Source: Sthenelais limicola
Lineage: Eukaryota; Annelida; Polychaeta; Phyllodocida; Sigalionidae
Direction of reading: 5' to 3'
Assembly: GCA_942159475.1 (NCBI GenBank)
Contig: OW804095.1
Span: 90,719,740-90,783,739, forward strand
DNA length: 64,000 bases
Part shown: positions 23,263 through 34,509 of the stretch, piece after piece
Position numbering within the stretch: the first letter of the stretch is position 1
Layout of the letters: each line of letters opens with the position of its first letter
Program-made: the position numbers and the translations under genes
The notes under the pieces: generated by a model
What the model was told of the DNA's origin: nothing
The model's input: only the letters and a program-made list of their open reading frames with translations
Databases searched by the model: none

Positions 23263-24704
23263 ACTGGTTGGACAACCACAAGTACCAACTCAACTTTGGT
23301 GACATGACGGACGAAGAACTGGCAGCTAAACTACAGGTCTTCTACGGAGAAATATGCAAGTCAACTGGCGAAGAATACAGTGTCTCCGCCCTCAACTCAA
23401 TCAGATCAGCTATTCAACGTCACTTGAACGAACCACCTTACAACCGCAACATTAATCTGACTAGCAACTCACACTTCATATGTGCAAACAAAGTCCTCAC
23501 AGGTCGTATGAGAGCACTATCAGAGAACGGCCAGGACATCGACAGGAGTCACAAGCCTCTGTCAGCACGCCATTTGAAACAGATCTATTCTTTTGGTGTC
23601 CTCGACCAGACCATGGCCCAGGGACTTCAATTAAGAGTCTTCATGGAAACAGTGGTACATTTCGGTAGAAGAGGTCGAGAGGGCCTCCACAAACTAAAGA
23701 AACAACAAATTGTCTTCAAGGTGGACGATGGTGGGAAAGAGTACGCAACTCTAAACCACAAGCCATTAGAGAAAAACCACCAACCCTCCAACAACGCCAG
23801 GAGGAAGCACCATGACCAGCGCATGTATGGTACAGGCGGTCCTAAATGTGTTCTCAACAATCTAAAGAAATACATCAGCAAGTTGCATCCAAAGTGTGAC
23901 CGCTTGTACCAGCGACCAAGGCCCAAACATTCACAAGAGGATGACATCTGGTACTGTAACATGGGCGTGGGGGAAAACACAATTGGAGGGTTCATGAGAT
24001 TCATCTCTACTGAAGCTAAGCTCGACCACAATTACACAAACCACTGCATCAGATCAACTATGGTCACACTACTAAGAGGGGCTAGCTATGAGGCTAATGA
24101 TATTATCACCACCACTGGTCACAGGTGTACCAGTTCAATCACCAATTATTCATCAACTACAGATGGGAAACAACTCGCTATGTCGCACACAATCTCAAAT
24201 TTCATGGGCTATGCTGTGGAGGACATGCCTGCAACATCAGTGACAGAATCGGCCAACAAAAGGGTCGAGGTCAGTGATACTTCATCCACAACTGCACCTA
24301 ATGTCACTACACCTACTGTCTCAACCGCCAGCAATAGACCCTTGCCTAATGACACACCTGAGATGACCACTCCAACTCACCGTCAACACACACAGTCTTC
24401 CAACCAAAAGGTGAAACCTAAATCTAGGAGAAGCCTTTCTCTGACACCCAAAAAGAAGACGCCAACAAAGGAGAACAATCATATTCAGTCTAACATAAAC
24501 AGTGACGAGCCAATTGTTATTGGCACGCCTCCAACATTGCCACCACAAGTACTTCAGACCATGCAGATGAAGGTTGCCTTTAACAGCGATGGGCAACAAA
24601 CTGCCATCGAAGTCAGTGACACTACAACTGCCCTGGACGACAGCAGCGAAGTACCTGACGTGGAAATGCCACCATCACAAGACCTAAATTTACTCTTTTC
24701 TCAG
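23263..24704 (+). CDS. Crypton/DUF3504-type tyrosine recombinase, main exon
   Basis: This exon encodes a tyrosine recombinase of the Crypton/DUF3504 group, which cuts and rejoins DNA through a covalent phosphotyrosine intermediate. Numbering residues from a frame beginning at 23,196, the catalytic set is present: an Arg in the FGRRGREGL motif (residues 156-163), HCIR (His283, Arg286), GH (His309) and a Tyr at 318. After about residue 340 comes a Ser/Thr/Pro-rich, poorly structured tail with a Lys/Arg-rich patch. A good acceptor (TTCATTCTTCAG, ending 23,262) and a good donor (CAG followed by GTGAGC at 24,705) bound the exon, so the true start lies in an upstream exon I could not locate. The frame would also allow a GTG start at 23,196. 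No internal stop occurs, unlike the other mobile-element genes here. Whether this is a mobile Crypton or a host gene derived from one cannot be told from the window. Confidence 0.85.
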
Positions 24705-24979
24705 GTGAGCACCTAATTAAAAAAAAATAATAATAGAACGGTATAACACACTTCACATAATAATACCAAAAAATTTTAATAAAGGAGCCTCCATACCAAA
24801 CACAGACCGAAATGTCAACCTTAAAAGACAAGCAACAACACTATTATACATTCGTGCCTAACACTAACTTTCTTGATGTGTATGCACGTAGACTGATGTA
24901 ACAATGTTGTACTTAAATTATAAACTACTACCTCAGGTCGGCAAATACAAACTAAGGTGTTACTTCGTACTTTTAACAG

Positions 24980-25354
24980 GTTACTGCAACTCAGAGTTCG
25001 GACGATGATGACATAGACCTGACGCAGCGCCACTCACAGGCAACTCCTCCACCTCCTACTGACGCTGAGGTAGAGCAGGAAGAAAACGAAATGTTCGAGG
25101 ACTTGGCGGCTGTCAGACAGTTGACACAGTCCATAAGGGAAGAGCAACAACAACAGAGGCCACTACAGGAAAGAAATGGAAATGACAGGAACCAGAACAA
25201 ATACAAGTCGAGGACTATCTGCGTTGCTGTACCACCGGCGGCAACGTCGTCCAGCAACCAAGAAGTAAAAAAGAAAAGAGCCAAACGTGTTGTGGACAAA
25301 CTATTCGCTGGCTCAAGTTTCAAAGACTGCAAGGTCACAGTCATCTTCCAGTAG
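24980..25354 (+). CDS. Crypton/DUF3504-type tyrosine recombinase, 3' exon
   Basis: A 275-bp intron with GT at 24,705 and AG at 24,978-24,979 (TTTTAACAG) separates this exon from the previous one, and the reading frame is kept in phase 0. The exon encodes about 124 residues: an acidic Ser/Asp start, a Pro-rich turn, a Gln/Glu-rich segment likely to form a helix, and a basic KKKRAKR patch near the end that could serve as a nuclear localisation signal, before TAG at 25,352-25,354. None of this tail matches a domain I recognise. No clear AATAAA follows before the transposon at 25,762. Confidence 0.65.
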   Translation, partial: VTATQSSDDDDIDLTQRHSQATPPPPTDAEVEQEENEMFEDLAAVRQLTQSIREEQQQQRPLQERNGNDRNQNKYKSRTICVAVPPAATSSSNQEVKKKRAKRVVDKLFAGSSFKDCKVTVIFQ

Positions 25355-25919
25355 ACAAAGACAGTAGACTAAGACACACAGTGTCATATGCCTTATATTA
25401 CTTCTGGCATGCATTACCGACTGGCCTATCAATAGGAACTTCAAAACAATTACAAAGCAGATGCACAAGGACTGGCTTAACTCATCAATTATGAACAATG
25501 CAATTTTTAAATTGTTATGTGATAATATAACTAGTTAACTTTTTTGGTGTGAGTATACACTATGTGACGTTGCACATTCGTACAGTTCATATGGCAACAA
25601 TGGTTAAGTAATTTTATGTTTTTTAAATTATTTCTTTGGAAAACACAATTCCAAACCACCACTGTCCTTACATGTAGACTTTACACATCATGCACACAAG
25701 GTTCATCAATCGATTTCTCAACTGGAGTGGGAAAAATCTTCATTTTTTAATGTAGCACCATTAGTCCGGCAGTGGTAGAGCTTAACATGGAAATCCCGGA
25801 TAAAGTTTTTTTCTCTCTTGATTTATCATCTATGGGGTCCCTATATCACATTCCTGTGTGATGTGAAGTTCCTGACCTTGAGCAATTCGAGATATTCAAG
25901 ATGGCTGCCACCGAACATG

Positions 25920-26660
25920 TCAAATCTGTAAACTGGCATATCTCTGCTTCCAATGGGGCTAGAAATATGTTCTAGGTGTCTAAATGCATGTTTCATTAGC
26001 ATACAAATGTAATACAGTCATTAAAAAAATCATTGACCAAACAATTTCCCATGAAAATTGCATTATGGGGTAAAATAATTTAATTTGGCGGCAACCGATC
26101 CAGCAAATCTGTAAACAGGCTTATCTCTGCTTCTAAATGGGGCTAGGAATACATTCTAGGTGTCTAAATGTATGTTTCATTAGCCCACAAATGCAATACA
26201 GTCATTAAATAAATCATTGGCACAACAGTTTCCAATGAAAATTGCATTATAGTGTAAAATAATTCAATTTGACCCATACTAACCCAGCAAATCTAGGCAT
26301 ATCTCTGCTTCTAATGGGACTAGTTATACATTCTAGATGTCTAAATATATGTTTTATTAGCCTACAAATGCAATACAGTCATTAAATAAATCATTGGCCC
26401 AATAATTCCCAATGAAAATTGCTTTTTTTGTGTAAAATAATTCAATTTGACCATAAGTCAAATTACACGTCAAAACAGAAATATGAAAATGTGAAAACAG
26501 ACATATAATATATGTCTGTTTTCACATTATATATAGATCCCAGCTTCTAACAGGGTTAGGAATACATTCTAAATGTCATTTGCCTGCAATACATTACATT
26601 TGAATAATTTAATCATTGGCCCAATATTTGTCAATGAAGATTTCATTATTGTGTAGAAGA
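25920..26660 (+). repeat. 177-bp-type tandem repeat in the left arm
   Basis: Three to four diverged units carry the ladder CAAATCT, ATCTCTGCTTC, GGGGCTAG, ATTCTAGGTGTCTAAAT, CAATACAGTCATTAAAT and AAAATTGCATTAT. Unit starts are at about 25,924, 26,103, 26,288 and (degenerate) 26,520, so the spacing is near 177-185 bp. A perfect 15-bp-arm hairpin interrupts the last unit at 26,491-26,525. Confidence 0.75.
26491..26525. repeat. perfect 15-bp-arm hairpin
   Basis: GTGAAAACAGACATA (26,491-26,505) is exactly complementary to TATGTCTGTTTTCAC (26,511-26,525), with a 5-base loop. The corresponding place in the right arm (about 28,617-28,650) has only one side of this hairpin. Confidence 0.9.
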
Positions 26661-26699
26661 ATTCATTATTTTGCAGTGTTACTTGTCTATGACCAGACT

Positions 26700-28470
26700 A
26701 TAAATGAATTTCTTCTTTTATCATACCATACCTGATATCATTTGTATGGTCCTTGTAATAGGGTTATCATAGTATTATCACTAACCTCATTATGCTCTCT
26801 ATTACATGCATCCAATGGAAAGCATGTTCAACTTCTGAATGAATGGAAAGTATACCGTGCATGGGCATGTTTGATGGCAGTTGAGTCAACCCTTTTGAGG
26901 TTTGGTAAAGACTAATCAGGTATCTTAGAAGTAAAGTCACCCATCACCCATCACCCTCAGACTTGCAAAACTTACTCACACCTTGAGCAGAGTTTTCAAA
27001 ACCTTTGTCACAATGAGGGTCAAGGGAAAAGTGGCATTATATTGTTGATTGAACATAAGGAGGATGCATCAGCTAAGATTATTATTGCGACAAGCTATCC
27101 AATAGGCAAGAATCTCTACCCAGATGGACTTGTAGACATCACAACAGGTTATGCTATTGGTTTTTTGGTAGACCAGGTTATCTACAGCCTGCATCAGGAA
27201 AACAGAAATTTATATCCATTTAAGAGTCAAGAAGTCTGCATTTAATGTTGAATGACAGGTTGCCTGGTGATGTCCTGCATTACTCATTTACTGACCATCA
27301 CACATTCCAAAGTAAAACACACTACTGAATAAATATTGTATAGAATGCTATATTCCTGCATTACATTTGGTTTTTCAAATTAATCAGTAATGAAATCTAT
27401 CAATGATTTGACCTCAAACATGAGGCCATTGCTTTCAAATATTGCCAAATATCTGAAGCAAGTTCACAGGACAACAGTTTGTAAACAGCAACATTGCCTT
27501 ATGAAAACCCTCAGCCCAGGTTTATTGAAATGAATTATGCTGCTTCTGGTAATTTCTCATTAAATTTGATCTGTTTAGCAGGGTAAACTCCAAGGACATT
27601 TACACTTCTTCCCAATATCTAAGGCACAGTCAACAAGTACTTTGTGGAACTGATAGAAATTCCTGATACAATGTTCACAAGTCTGTCAGGGTAGAGTGGT
27701 AGAAATGGGTAGGAATTGTCAACAAAATCTGTTTTCTCATCTTTGACACTTCCTCTGTATACTCCAATGAGGTCACTTTTTCCTTGGCCCACATTGTGTC
27801 TATGCTTTTAACAATTCTGCTCCAAGATTGAAAACTGTTAAGTCTAGGTTTTTGAGTCTAAGCATGCTGGGAAACAACCTATAATAACTTGCTGGCAATT
27901 ACCAAAGATCATAAGGGTTGGTTCAAGGGCCTGGTCTGTCAATATTCCTTGGAACAGGCCTGCACATAGATGAATGATTTGCCCTCCATTCATTCAGGAA
28001 AGTTTAGGCAACCTATTAGGCTTGAGTTCCCAAAATGAGTTTTATAGGAAGTAATACATAGTATTTACATGATCTCACTGAGTTAGTGGCTATCCCCATT
28101 GGCAGCCGTATTGTGTGTCTGCTTAGAGAGTGGAAGTCAGCAGATTGAAAGGCTTTTCCCATTTTGACTATTTTGCTAACACCTGACTACATCAGCATAC
28201 TTTATATTACATTTGCTAAAACTTTTGGAGGTGAAAATGGCAACCTTGGAGCACATATGTCCAGCTAATATTTACAAGGGGTGATACAGAACATAGCTAG
28301 CCTAGGCCAGCGCCCTGACATCAGTGAATACTATGTATAGCTCATGACACCCTGCTGTTAAGAAGCTTAGGAATATTTATTTCACATTTGAAGTGCAAGA
28401 CAATGGAATGATAAACAAAGAATATGGTTATGGTCTTTTCATAGACTAAATCTGACAAACAATAAAGCAT
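26700..28470. other. interior of the foldback element, no gene recognised
   Basis: The interior is AT-rich and unique in the window. The only frame of note, 27,042-27,245 (67 residues, plus), has mixed composition but no motif I recognise. It does not look like part of a transposase. Confidence 0.4.
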
Positions 28471-28699
28471 ATATAATGAATTCTTTTACACCATAATGAA
28501 ACATTCATTGACAAACATTAGGCCAATGATTAAATGTATGCAGATGTAATGTATTTGCAGGCAAATGACATTTAGAATGTATTCCTAACCCCATTAGAAG
28601 TAGCGATCTATATATCATTATGTCTGTTTACAGAGTTGACATGTTTTTTAAGTTACGGTCAAATTGAATTATTTTACACAAAAAAAGCAATTTTTATTG

Positions 28700-29300
28700 G
28701 GAATTATTGGGCCAATGATTTATTTAATGACTGTATTGCATTTGTAGGCTAACAAAACATACATTTAGACATCTAGAATGTATAACTAGCCCCATTAGAA
28801 GCAGAGATATGCCTAGATTTGCTGGGTTAGTATGGGTCAAATTGAATTATTTTACACTATAATGCAATTTTCATTGGGAACTGTTGGGCCAATGATTTAT
28901 TTAATGACTGTATTGCATTTGTAGGCTAACAAAACATACATTTAGACATCTAGAATGTATAACTAGCCCCATTAGAAGCAGAGATATGCCTAGATTTGCT
29001 GGGTTAGTATGGGTCAAATTGAATTATTTTACACTATAATGCAATTTTCATTGGAAACTGTTGGGCAAATGATTTATTTAATGACTGTATTGCATTTGTA
29101 GGCTAACAAAACATACATTTAGACATCTAGAATGTATAACTAGCCCCATTAGAAGCAGAGATATGCCTAGATTTGCTGGGTTTGTATGGGTCAAATTGAA
29201 TTATTTTACCCCATAATGCAATTTTCATGGGAAATTGTTTGGTCAATGATTTTTTTAATGATTGTATTACATTTGTATGCTAATGAAACATGCATTTAGA
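28700..29300 (-). repeat. 177-bp tandem repeat in the right arm
   Basis: The TTGGGCCAATGAT box recurs at 28,707, 28,884, 29,061 and (as TTTGGTCAATGAT) 29,238, which is an exact 177-bp period four times over. The middle units are almost identical while the outermost one matches the left arm best, as expected if the internal units are homogenised by unequal exchange. Confidence 0.85.
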
Positions 29301-29929
29301 CACCTAGAACATATTCCTAGCCCCATTGGAAGCAGAGATATGCCAGTTTACAGATTTGACATGTTTGGTGGCAGCCATCTTGAATATCTCGAATTGCTCA
29401 AGGTCAGGAACTTCCAATCACACAGGAATGTGATATAGGGACCCCATAGATGATAAATCAAGAGAGAAAAAAACTTTATCCGGGATTTCCTGGTTAGGCC
29501 AAAATTTGCCTTTCCACTGCCGGACTACATGTTCTATGCACTTGTTCGTTAGGTAAGGACACAGGTAGATTTATACATTAAAGGTTATTAATGAAACCGT
29601 CTGGTATGGTCGTATTTTATTAAATGTCATGTCTTTTATGTTTGAACTGTTTGCTAATCGACTATTGCACAATGTGTAATCAAAAAAGGAAGGAAAATAA
29701 AGTTACAAACGTCGGAACACTGCCTCTGTCATTCGATTTAAATTCAACTAATGGGAAGAAAATATTGTTAGGTCCACATCCCTCCTGGCCATTACATAGT
29801 GCTCGACGTGCGTCCTCATTTATGTAAACAACAGAAAAACCGGTTACCCACATAATTACTTAATTAACTCACTAAGCCAATTAACGCAATTATTCACAAA
29901 AGCGATGTGAAATTTTGCTGCGCTACAAC

Positions 29930-30600
29930 ACGGCTCAGAAAAGAGCAGACGCACACACGTGTCATTGAACAGTAAACACTTGCATTGGGAAAAACACTCA
30001 AGGCGGGACACGCCAAGAAATTATATCATAACTCTTATGCTACCGGCAGGTTTAGATTTTTATGCGTCGCGCTGACTCGCACGATCAATGGGCTCACACC
30101 ACAGCAGTGGAGTGATGAGCGTCTGCTGTGATAGATGGCGGCACTGCGGGGTCACACTTACCAAAAGCATTATGACACGTACAGCCGTCAGATGGCGTGG
30201 CAGTATTACTAACATAAACACCATATTGGACTCCAGTGATCTGGCCAAAACGTCAAAGTGGGGGTAGAGACGGGTACAAAATGACTTTTCAGATGTGTTT
30301 ATTTTACTCAATTTAACGTCAGACGCAAATACATGCAATTCCAACCCCCTGCAGGGCTGCGTTGCCTGACTACCGATCCACTGTGGCCAGTGGGTGCCGA
30401 CATGCAGCTGTAAGCACTGCTGCGAGAAATGGGTGTGTCGCGCATGGACCAATGGGGACAGCGCAACGCGGTAAATAGACAGGGTTTGCGGCCAAATGAT
30501 ATTAGCCAATCGCTGTCAGCGTCGCCGCGTATCAGGCGAATAGGAACCTAGGCAGCCAATAGGCATAGCGCAAATGGTAAAATAGACCTGGACTACAGTA
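29930..30600. promoter_or_regulatory. GC-richer stretch with CCAAT boxes and a YY1-like site
   Basis: This stretch is richer in G, C and CpG than its surroundings. It contains CCAAT at 30,449, 30,506 and 30,556, and AGATGGCGGC (a YY1-like core) at 30,133-30,142. It lies upstream of a TATATAAA box (30,823) and a primer-binding-site-like sequence (30,923), so it may be the U3 region of an LTR rather than a host promoter. A 149-residue minus frame across it (30,060-30,509) has no recognisable motif. Confidence 0.3.
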
Positions 30601-30822
30601 TGGGTCTGAGGTGAGACAATTGCACGCAAAATCAACCAAAATCTGATCCAAAATGGACTAAACTGTCATATACCTATAAAGACACCTTCATGCGGACAGT
30701 AGACAAAGCATGCCATGCTTCGCAAGGAGACGGGACCGTGCTTGATACTACAGATTTGTGCCTGGAAGGCCCGAACATTCTGTTTAATTCAAGTTGTTTA
30801 TTGCTTGGACTGGGGTGTTGAG

Positions 30823-30940
30823 TATATAAAATACCGGTGCAAATTAATATTGGTCTGTTACTGGTCGTTTTTTCGCGAGAGACCTCAACTCATACCCCTT
30901 ACAAATCTGCCGTTCTCTACAATGGTGCTGTGAACCAGGG
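30823..30940 (+). promoter_or_regulatory. LTR-like TATA box, LTR end and primer-binding site
   Basis: TATATAAA at 30,823-30,830 is followed 90 bp later by a CTACA end (30,921), one A, and TGGTGCTGTGAACCAGGG (30,923-30,940). A CA-ended LTR, one spacer base and an 18-base sequence starting TGG is the arrangement of LTR end and tRNA primer site in Ty3/gypsy-type elements, and the element at 38,933 has the same layout. The 5' end of the LTR was not found. Confidence 0.4.
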
Positions 30941-30993
30941 CGTCCGGGTAGGGATTCTTTCTTGAAAAGAATAATTCTTGCCCACTCCCGGCT

Positions 30994-31443
30994 ATGGATA
31001 GCATGGATGAGGGCAAGTCTGTCAAGCCCACAATGGAACTCGAGGAAGCATTGAAGGATGCTTCAAACATGATCGTTGCACTGCTTAGTGCGAGGCAGCA
31101 AGACGCGACTGACTTTGCGAATAAGGCACTCAGAGACCTGGAAAAGGTTGTGCAATTCGGGAAAGTCATACAAGACGATGGCCGGCAGATCAATGCAAAA
31201 CTGAAGAGACAGCTCAGTACACTTGGTGAGGCCATGCTCATTCACTCAGACTACCTAGATCAGGATCGTCTTAAGGCGCTTAACAAAGCCATTGAGTACA
31301 GAGAGATTGGAGATTCCATACATGACAATTGTGTGGGCTTGGTGGCTGGTGATTCCCTTAGCACAAAAGTCACAAATCAGGGGCCTCCATACCACCCACC
31401 TCTCCTTCCTCTCCTCCACCAGATTCCACCTTTTCCTTCGTAG
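30994..31443 (+). CDS. gag-like helical ORF of an LTR retrotransposon (partial)
   Basis: This frame begins 54 bp after the putative primer-binding site. Its first 125 residues are charged and helix-rich (for example KALRDLEKVVQFGKVI and LKALNKAIEYREIG), as in many retrotransposon Gag N-termini. I do not recognise a specific capsid family. After about residue 128 (31,377) the frame runs into a Pro-rich stretch (HPPLLPLLHQIPPFPS) and stops at 31,441. That part is the antisense of the gag-like start of another, oppositely oriented element, so the junction near 31,377 joins two retroelement fragments head to head. Confidence 0.4.
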   Translation: MDSMDEGKSVKPTMELEEALKDASNMIVALLSARQQDATDFANKALRDLEKVVQFGKVIQDDGRQINAKLKRQLSTLGEAMLIHSDYLDQDRLKALNKAIEYREIGDSIHDNCVGLVAGDSLSTKVTNQGPPYHPPLLPLLHQIPPFPS

Positions 31444-31493
31444 GGTCAGTAGTCTCTTCCACAGTCTCCATCTTTTCTTTCTCACTCATACTG
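31375..31493 (-). pseudogene. Gag-like N-terminus, opposite orientation
   Basis: A minus-strand ATG at about 31,493 opens a 39-codon frame rich in Glu, Lys and Gly (MSEKEKMETVEETT, then GGGEEGEVGG) before a TGA. It lies downstream, in its own sense, of GC-containing sequence that could be an LTR (31,560-31,890). It is therefore probably the broken start of a Gag ORF, belonging with the minus-strand pol pieces at 32.5-33.5 kb or to another copy. Confidence 0.3.
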
Positions 31494-32159
31494 GTGCAAA
31501 CCAATTTCAAGTGAAGAGTGCCTCTTTTAATTTAACCAGTTTATCATGCCAACAGTAGGGTCAAGTCTCAAAATCTCACTCAGTGGGACACACACAACCT
31601 CGCGGTGTCAGTGCAGGTATGCTTCTGCCACACATCTGCCATCTCAGCCCGCTCACATTATCCCACCCCACTGTCTTGGCCAATCACAAACTTAGTCCAA
31701 TCTATTTTTAGCTCCTATGATCTGTCTCTGAGTGGTTTCACACACCGGTGCGCCACCTCAATACTCAGGACCCTATTGCTCAATTAGGGCATACCCTCCG
31801 TGACAACTGTAACGTCCCAGAGCTGGGCGTTCTCCTCTTCTCTCAATCACCTCACTGAGCAATGTGGGTCAAAAGTGCCCCAACAGTACTCCCTGTTTTC
31901 CTTCCCAACAGGTCTCAACATACCGAGGAAGCATGCCTGGCTTATGGTCCGCCTTTTCCCATTCTCGCTCGGTAAAGTCCTTCCTTGCATAGTGGCAGGT
32001 TTTCAACCCAAATGAGGCCATTCCTACACCTCATCTCGGAGCACCCTGCCTGGTATGTCTGATTTTTAGTACTTCTTGTACTTTCTCCCAACGGTTTATT
32101 CATCCATAGCCCTATCAGTCCGGAGGCTGTACTTGTCGTTGTGGGGGGCCGGACAAGTA

Positions 32160-32435
32160 TCAAGACTTTGATACCCTATCCATCACCGTATCCAACTGCA
32201 ATTCTCCACCCTGAGCTTTGGTGTCCGGGGTGTCCTCAGATTCACTATCTGATTTGGGACACTCAGATTCACTATCTGATTGGGGACTACCCGTCTCTGT
32301 ATCAGGGTCCGCTAGCGGAGGGGCGGTCCCGTTGATGTCCAGTTTCAGGGGTCTCCCATGCCTCTTTACTTGTTTAACTATTTTGGGGCTTGGCACTATT
32401 GTCTTTCCCAGGGACAGTTTTACCCTGACCATCAA
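32160..32435 (-). pseudogene. acidic 91-residue frame, possible retrotransposon tail
   Basis: The frame starts with a basic segment (VKQVKRHGRPLKL) and continues into a repeated Ser/Asp/Glu motif (SDSESE occurs twice). It lies directly downstream, in the minus sense, of the RNase H remnant at 32.5 kb, with no integrase core between. It may be the C-terminal tail of a Ty3/gypsy polyprotein left after an internal deletion, but the family is not certain. Confidence 0.3.
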
Positions 32436-32499
32436 CCCTCAGCACCGCTAGCAACTCCCTTTTTATTGCCCATCACCAGCACCAGCATCAGCACCACTC

Positions 32500-33480
32500 C
32501 CTTCCCGCCTTGTATCTAGGATAGAACTCCAGCCATCCCGAATCCACTGGCATCAGAGTCCAGAATGATCATGCATAACGGTTGAGGGTATCCTAATACT
32601 GGAGCCCTAGTTAACAGGTCTTTCAACTGCCCAAAAGCAGTCATGCACAATTCCAACAACTCCTCTGATCTCCTCCTACCACCAAGCTCTGAATCAGTTC
32701 TGCCATTTCCGCAAAGTCGGGCATGAATTTGCGGTCATATGATGCGTATCCCAGGAACTGCCTTACTTCTTTCACGGTCCTTGGCACAGGCCAAGACCAG
32801 ACCTTCAGGATCTTATCTGGATCCGGGGGATGCCTGCCTCAGATACAATCCGACCCAGGTACTGGACTTGCAACTTGAGGAACTCGCACTTCTTTGGTTT
32901 CAGTTTGAGCCCATAATTCCTGAGTCTATTTAGAACCAATTCCAGATTCCCCATAGTTTTCTCAAACATTGGTCCAAAAAACTTGAGCAGCATGAGATTA
33001 CTATGTCACCATGGAAATGTTCTCAATAAAATTTCTTTAAAAAAAAAATGATAACATCATCCAGGTATACCAGGCAATACTTCCATCGCAACCCCTGGAG
33101 CATCTGCTCCATCATTCTCTCAAATGTTGTGGGAGCATTGCATAACCCAAATGGCAGGACCCGGTACTGGAACAACCCCAGCGTGGACACAAACGCTGTT
33201 TTTTCTTTGCTCTGTTCATCCATGGCTATCTGCCAGTACCCACTTTCCAGATCCAATGCTATAAACCATTTATTTCCACCCAACGCTTCCAGATATTCAT
33301 CCATCTGGGGAAGCGGAAAAGAATCCTTTTCAGTGACGCAAGTTTAACGGCCGGTACTCAGAACAAAACAGATCAGTCCCGTCTTTTTTACCCGCGTTCA
33401 CTATTCTGGCTCCCCAGGGGCTGGTACTGGCTTCAATTACTCCTTTTTTAGCATCTCCTTAATTTACCTCTCAGCTGATT
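32500..33480 (-). pseudogene. Ty3/gypsy pol remnant (reverse transcriptase to RNase H)
   Basis: In the minus sense the order is: a degenerate region before motif 1 (PWGARIV, KKDG; about 33,360-33,420), DSFPLPQMDEYLEALGG (about 33,313), LDLESGYWQI (motif A), YRVLPFGLCNAPTTFERMM (motif B), YLDDVII (motif C, about 33,053), then NYGLKLKPKKCEF and VQYLG, VRQFLGYASY, and an RNase H start LDSDASGFG near 32,545. At least two frameshifts occur before 33,340, and about 65 bp is inserted just after YLDDVII (about 32,985-33,050). Stops also occur in the RNase H part. The copy is dead, and its integrase is missing. Confidence 0.8.
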
Positions 33481-34505
33481 CTTGCTTAGTGTGACGTGTT
33501 TTGATTGGATTTGAATCACCAGTGTTGATGCAGTGAGTGACCTTAACGGTAATTTCCGTAAAAAAATTTTAGAACCCCCTTGTAATTTTTGCAAACATTT
33601 CATATGATATAACTACTAGTGCATTCAGTTGTTTACATAATCCCCCTTATCTGAGAAAAAAAGCTAAGGAATTGGAAGTTTCATGAAGACACAATAAATG
33701 CATGAAGTTTAAAACCCATTTTCGTTACGGAAATTACTTTTTGATTAATTTCCAATAATATACACACAATTATCAACCTACATCAAAATACTTTCACACA
33801 TGCATATCATCATGGTCTATGCACATGAGAAAAAATATATCATTGGCTCATATCATTTACTTTCACTGGCCCTCAATAGGGAAAATAATTTCTGTAACAA
33901 ATAATTTCAGTAATGCTGATTTTTTGCCAATAGCCCGCATGATTAAAGACATACATCAAAATCTGTTCACACATGTATACATATTAACATCTTCTATACA
34001 CATGAACAAATTCTTGGCTCATGGCATTCGTGTTCACAGGGCCTCAAAGGGGTGTGTAACTTCTGTAACGCATAATTTTCATAAGGCATGATTTCCATAA
34101 CACTGACTGCGTCTATACAAAGGATATTGAGCATACAGTAGTAGTTTATATCCTATCGTAACTTGTCCTGTATGTCAAAAAATATCAATTTTGGGCCATA
34201 ACATTTTACTTAATCATTATTTTTCCACTAGAATTTTCCAATACTGAGCTTCAAAAAGAGGGTTTGTAGGGATCAAAATTCAAATCGTTCTCCTAATTCA
34301 GCTGTTTAAGCTATCAACAGGCAATTTTCCCCCCAAATGTAGGAAGCTATGGGCTATTGAGAATACCTAAGGATGGTATTCTAAAGTGTGTTTGAAAAAA
34401 TGTCAAAATTTACTTTGGCCCATGCACCCGCCTTTTAAGCAGAGTACACTGAGCGCCCCAATCCACCAGGAATTGGCCAGTGACATTCACCAGGGTCACA
34501 TAATA
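33480..34505. other. unassigned stretch with repeated AATTTCCGTAACG-like motifs
   Basis: Variants of AATTTCNGTAACG occur at about 33,545, 33,722, 33,888-33,910 and 34,055-34,100, some of them inverted. No gene is recognised. The stretch separates two retrotransposon fragments and may be an insertion between them. Confidence 0.35.
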
Positions 34506-34509
34506 CTTA

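Larger units (their letters stand above)
25762..29527. mobile_element. 3.77-kb long-inverted-repeat (foldback) DNA element, copy 1 of TAGTCC type
   Basis: Both ends read TAGTCCGGCAGTGG inward. The flanking CAT (25,759-25,761 and 29,528-29,530) is a likely 3-bp target duplication. The arms extend about 0.9-1.05 kb (25,762-26,670 and 28,480-29,527) with near-identity in the outer 250 bp. Inside each arm is a 177-bp tandem repeat (see separate entries). The interior (about 26,700-28,470) has no transposase-like frame, so this is a non-autonomous element. TAGTCC termini and a 3-bp duplication are shared with the element at 41,156. The superfamily is not certain. Confidence 0.75.

Noticed and set aside
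25762..25763. TA as Tc1/mariner-type target duplication of the 25.8-29.5 kb element
   Set aside because: Placing TA inside the element gives a matching CAT duplication here, and the sister element at 41,156 with AAA restores an open frame only with TAGTCC as terminus. TA alone would leave a stop.
28700..29300. CRISPR-like regular repeat spacing
   Set aside because: The 177-bp units are repeated over their whole length with no unique spacers, and the genome context is animal.
30060..30509. 149-residue minus-strand frame
   Set aside because: It has no motif, and it overlaps a GC-richer region where long frames arise by chance. CCAAT and TATA elements suggest regulatory DNA instead.
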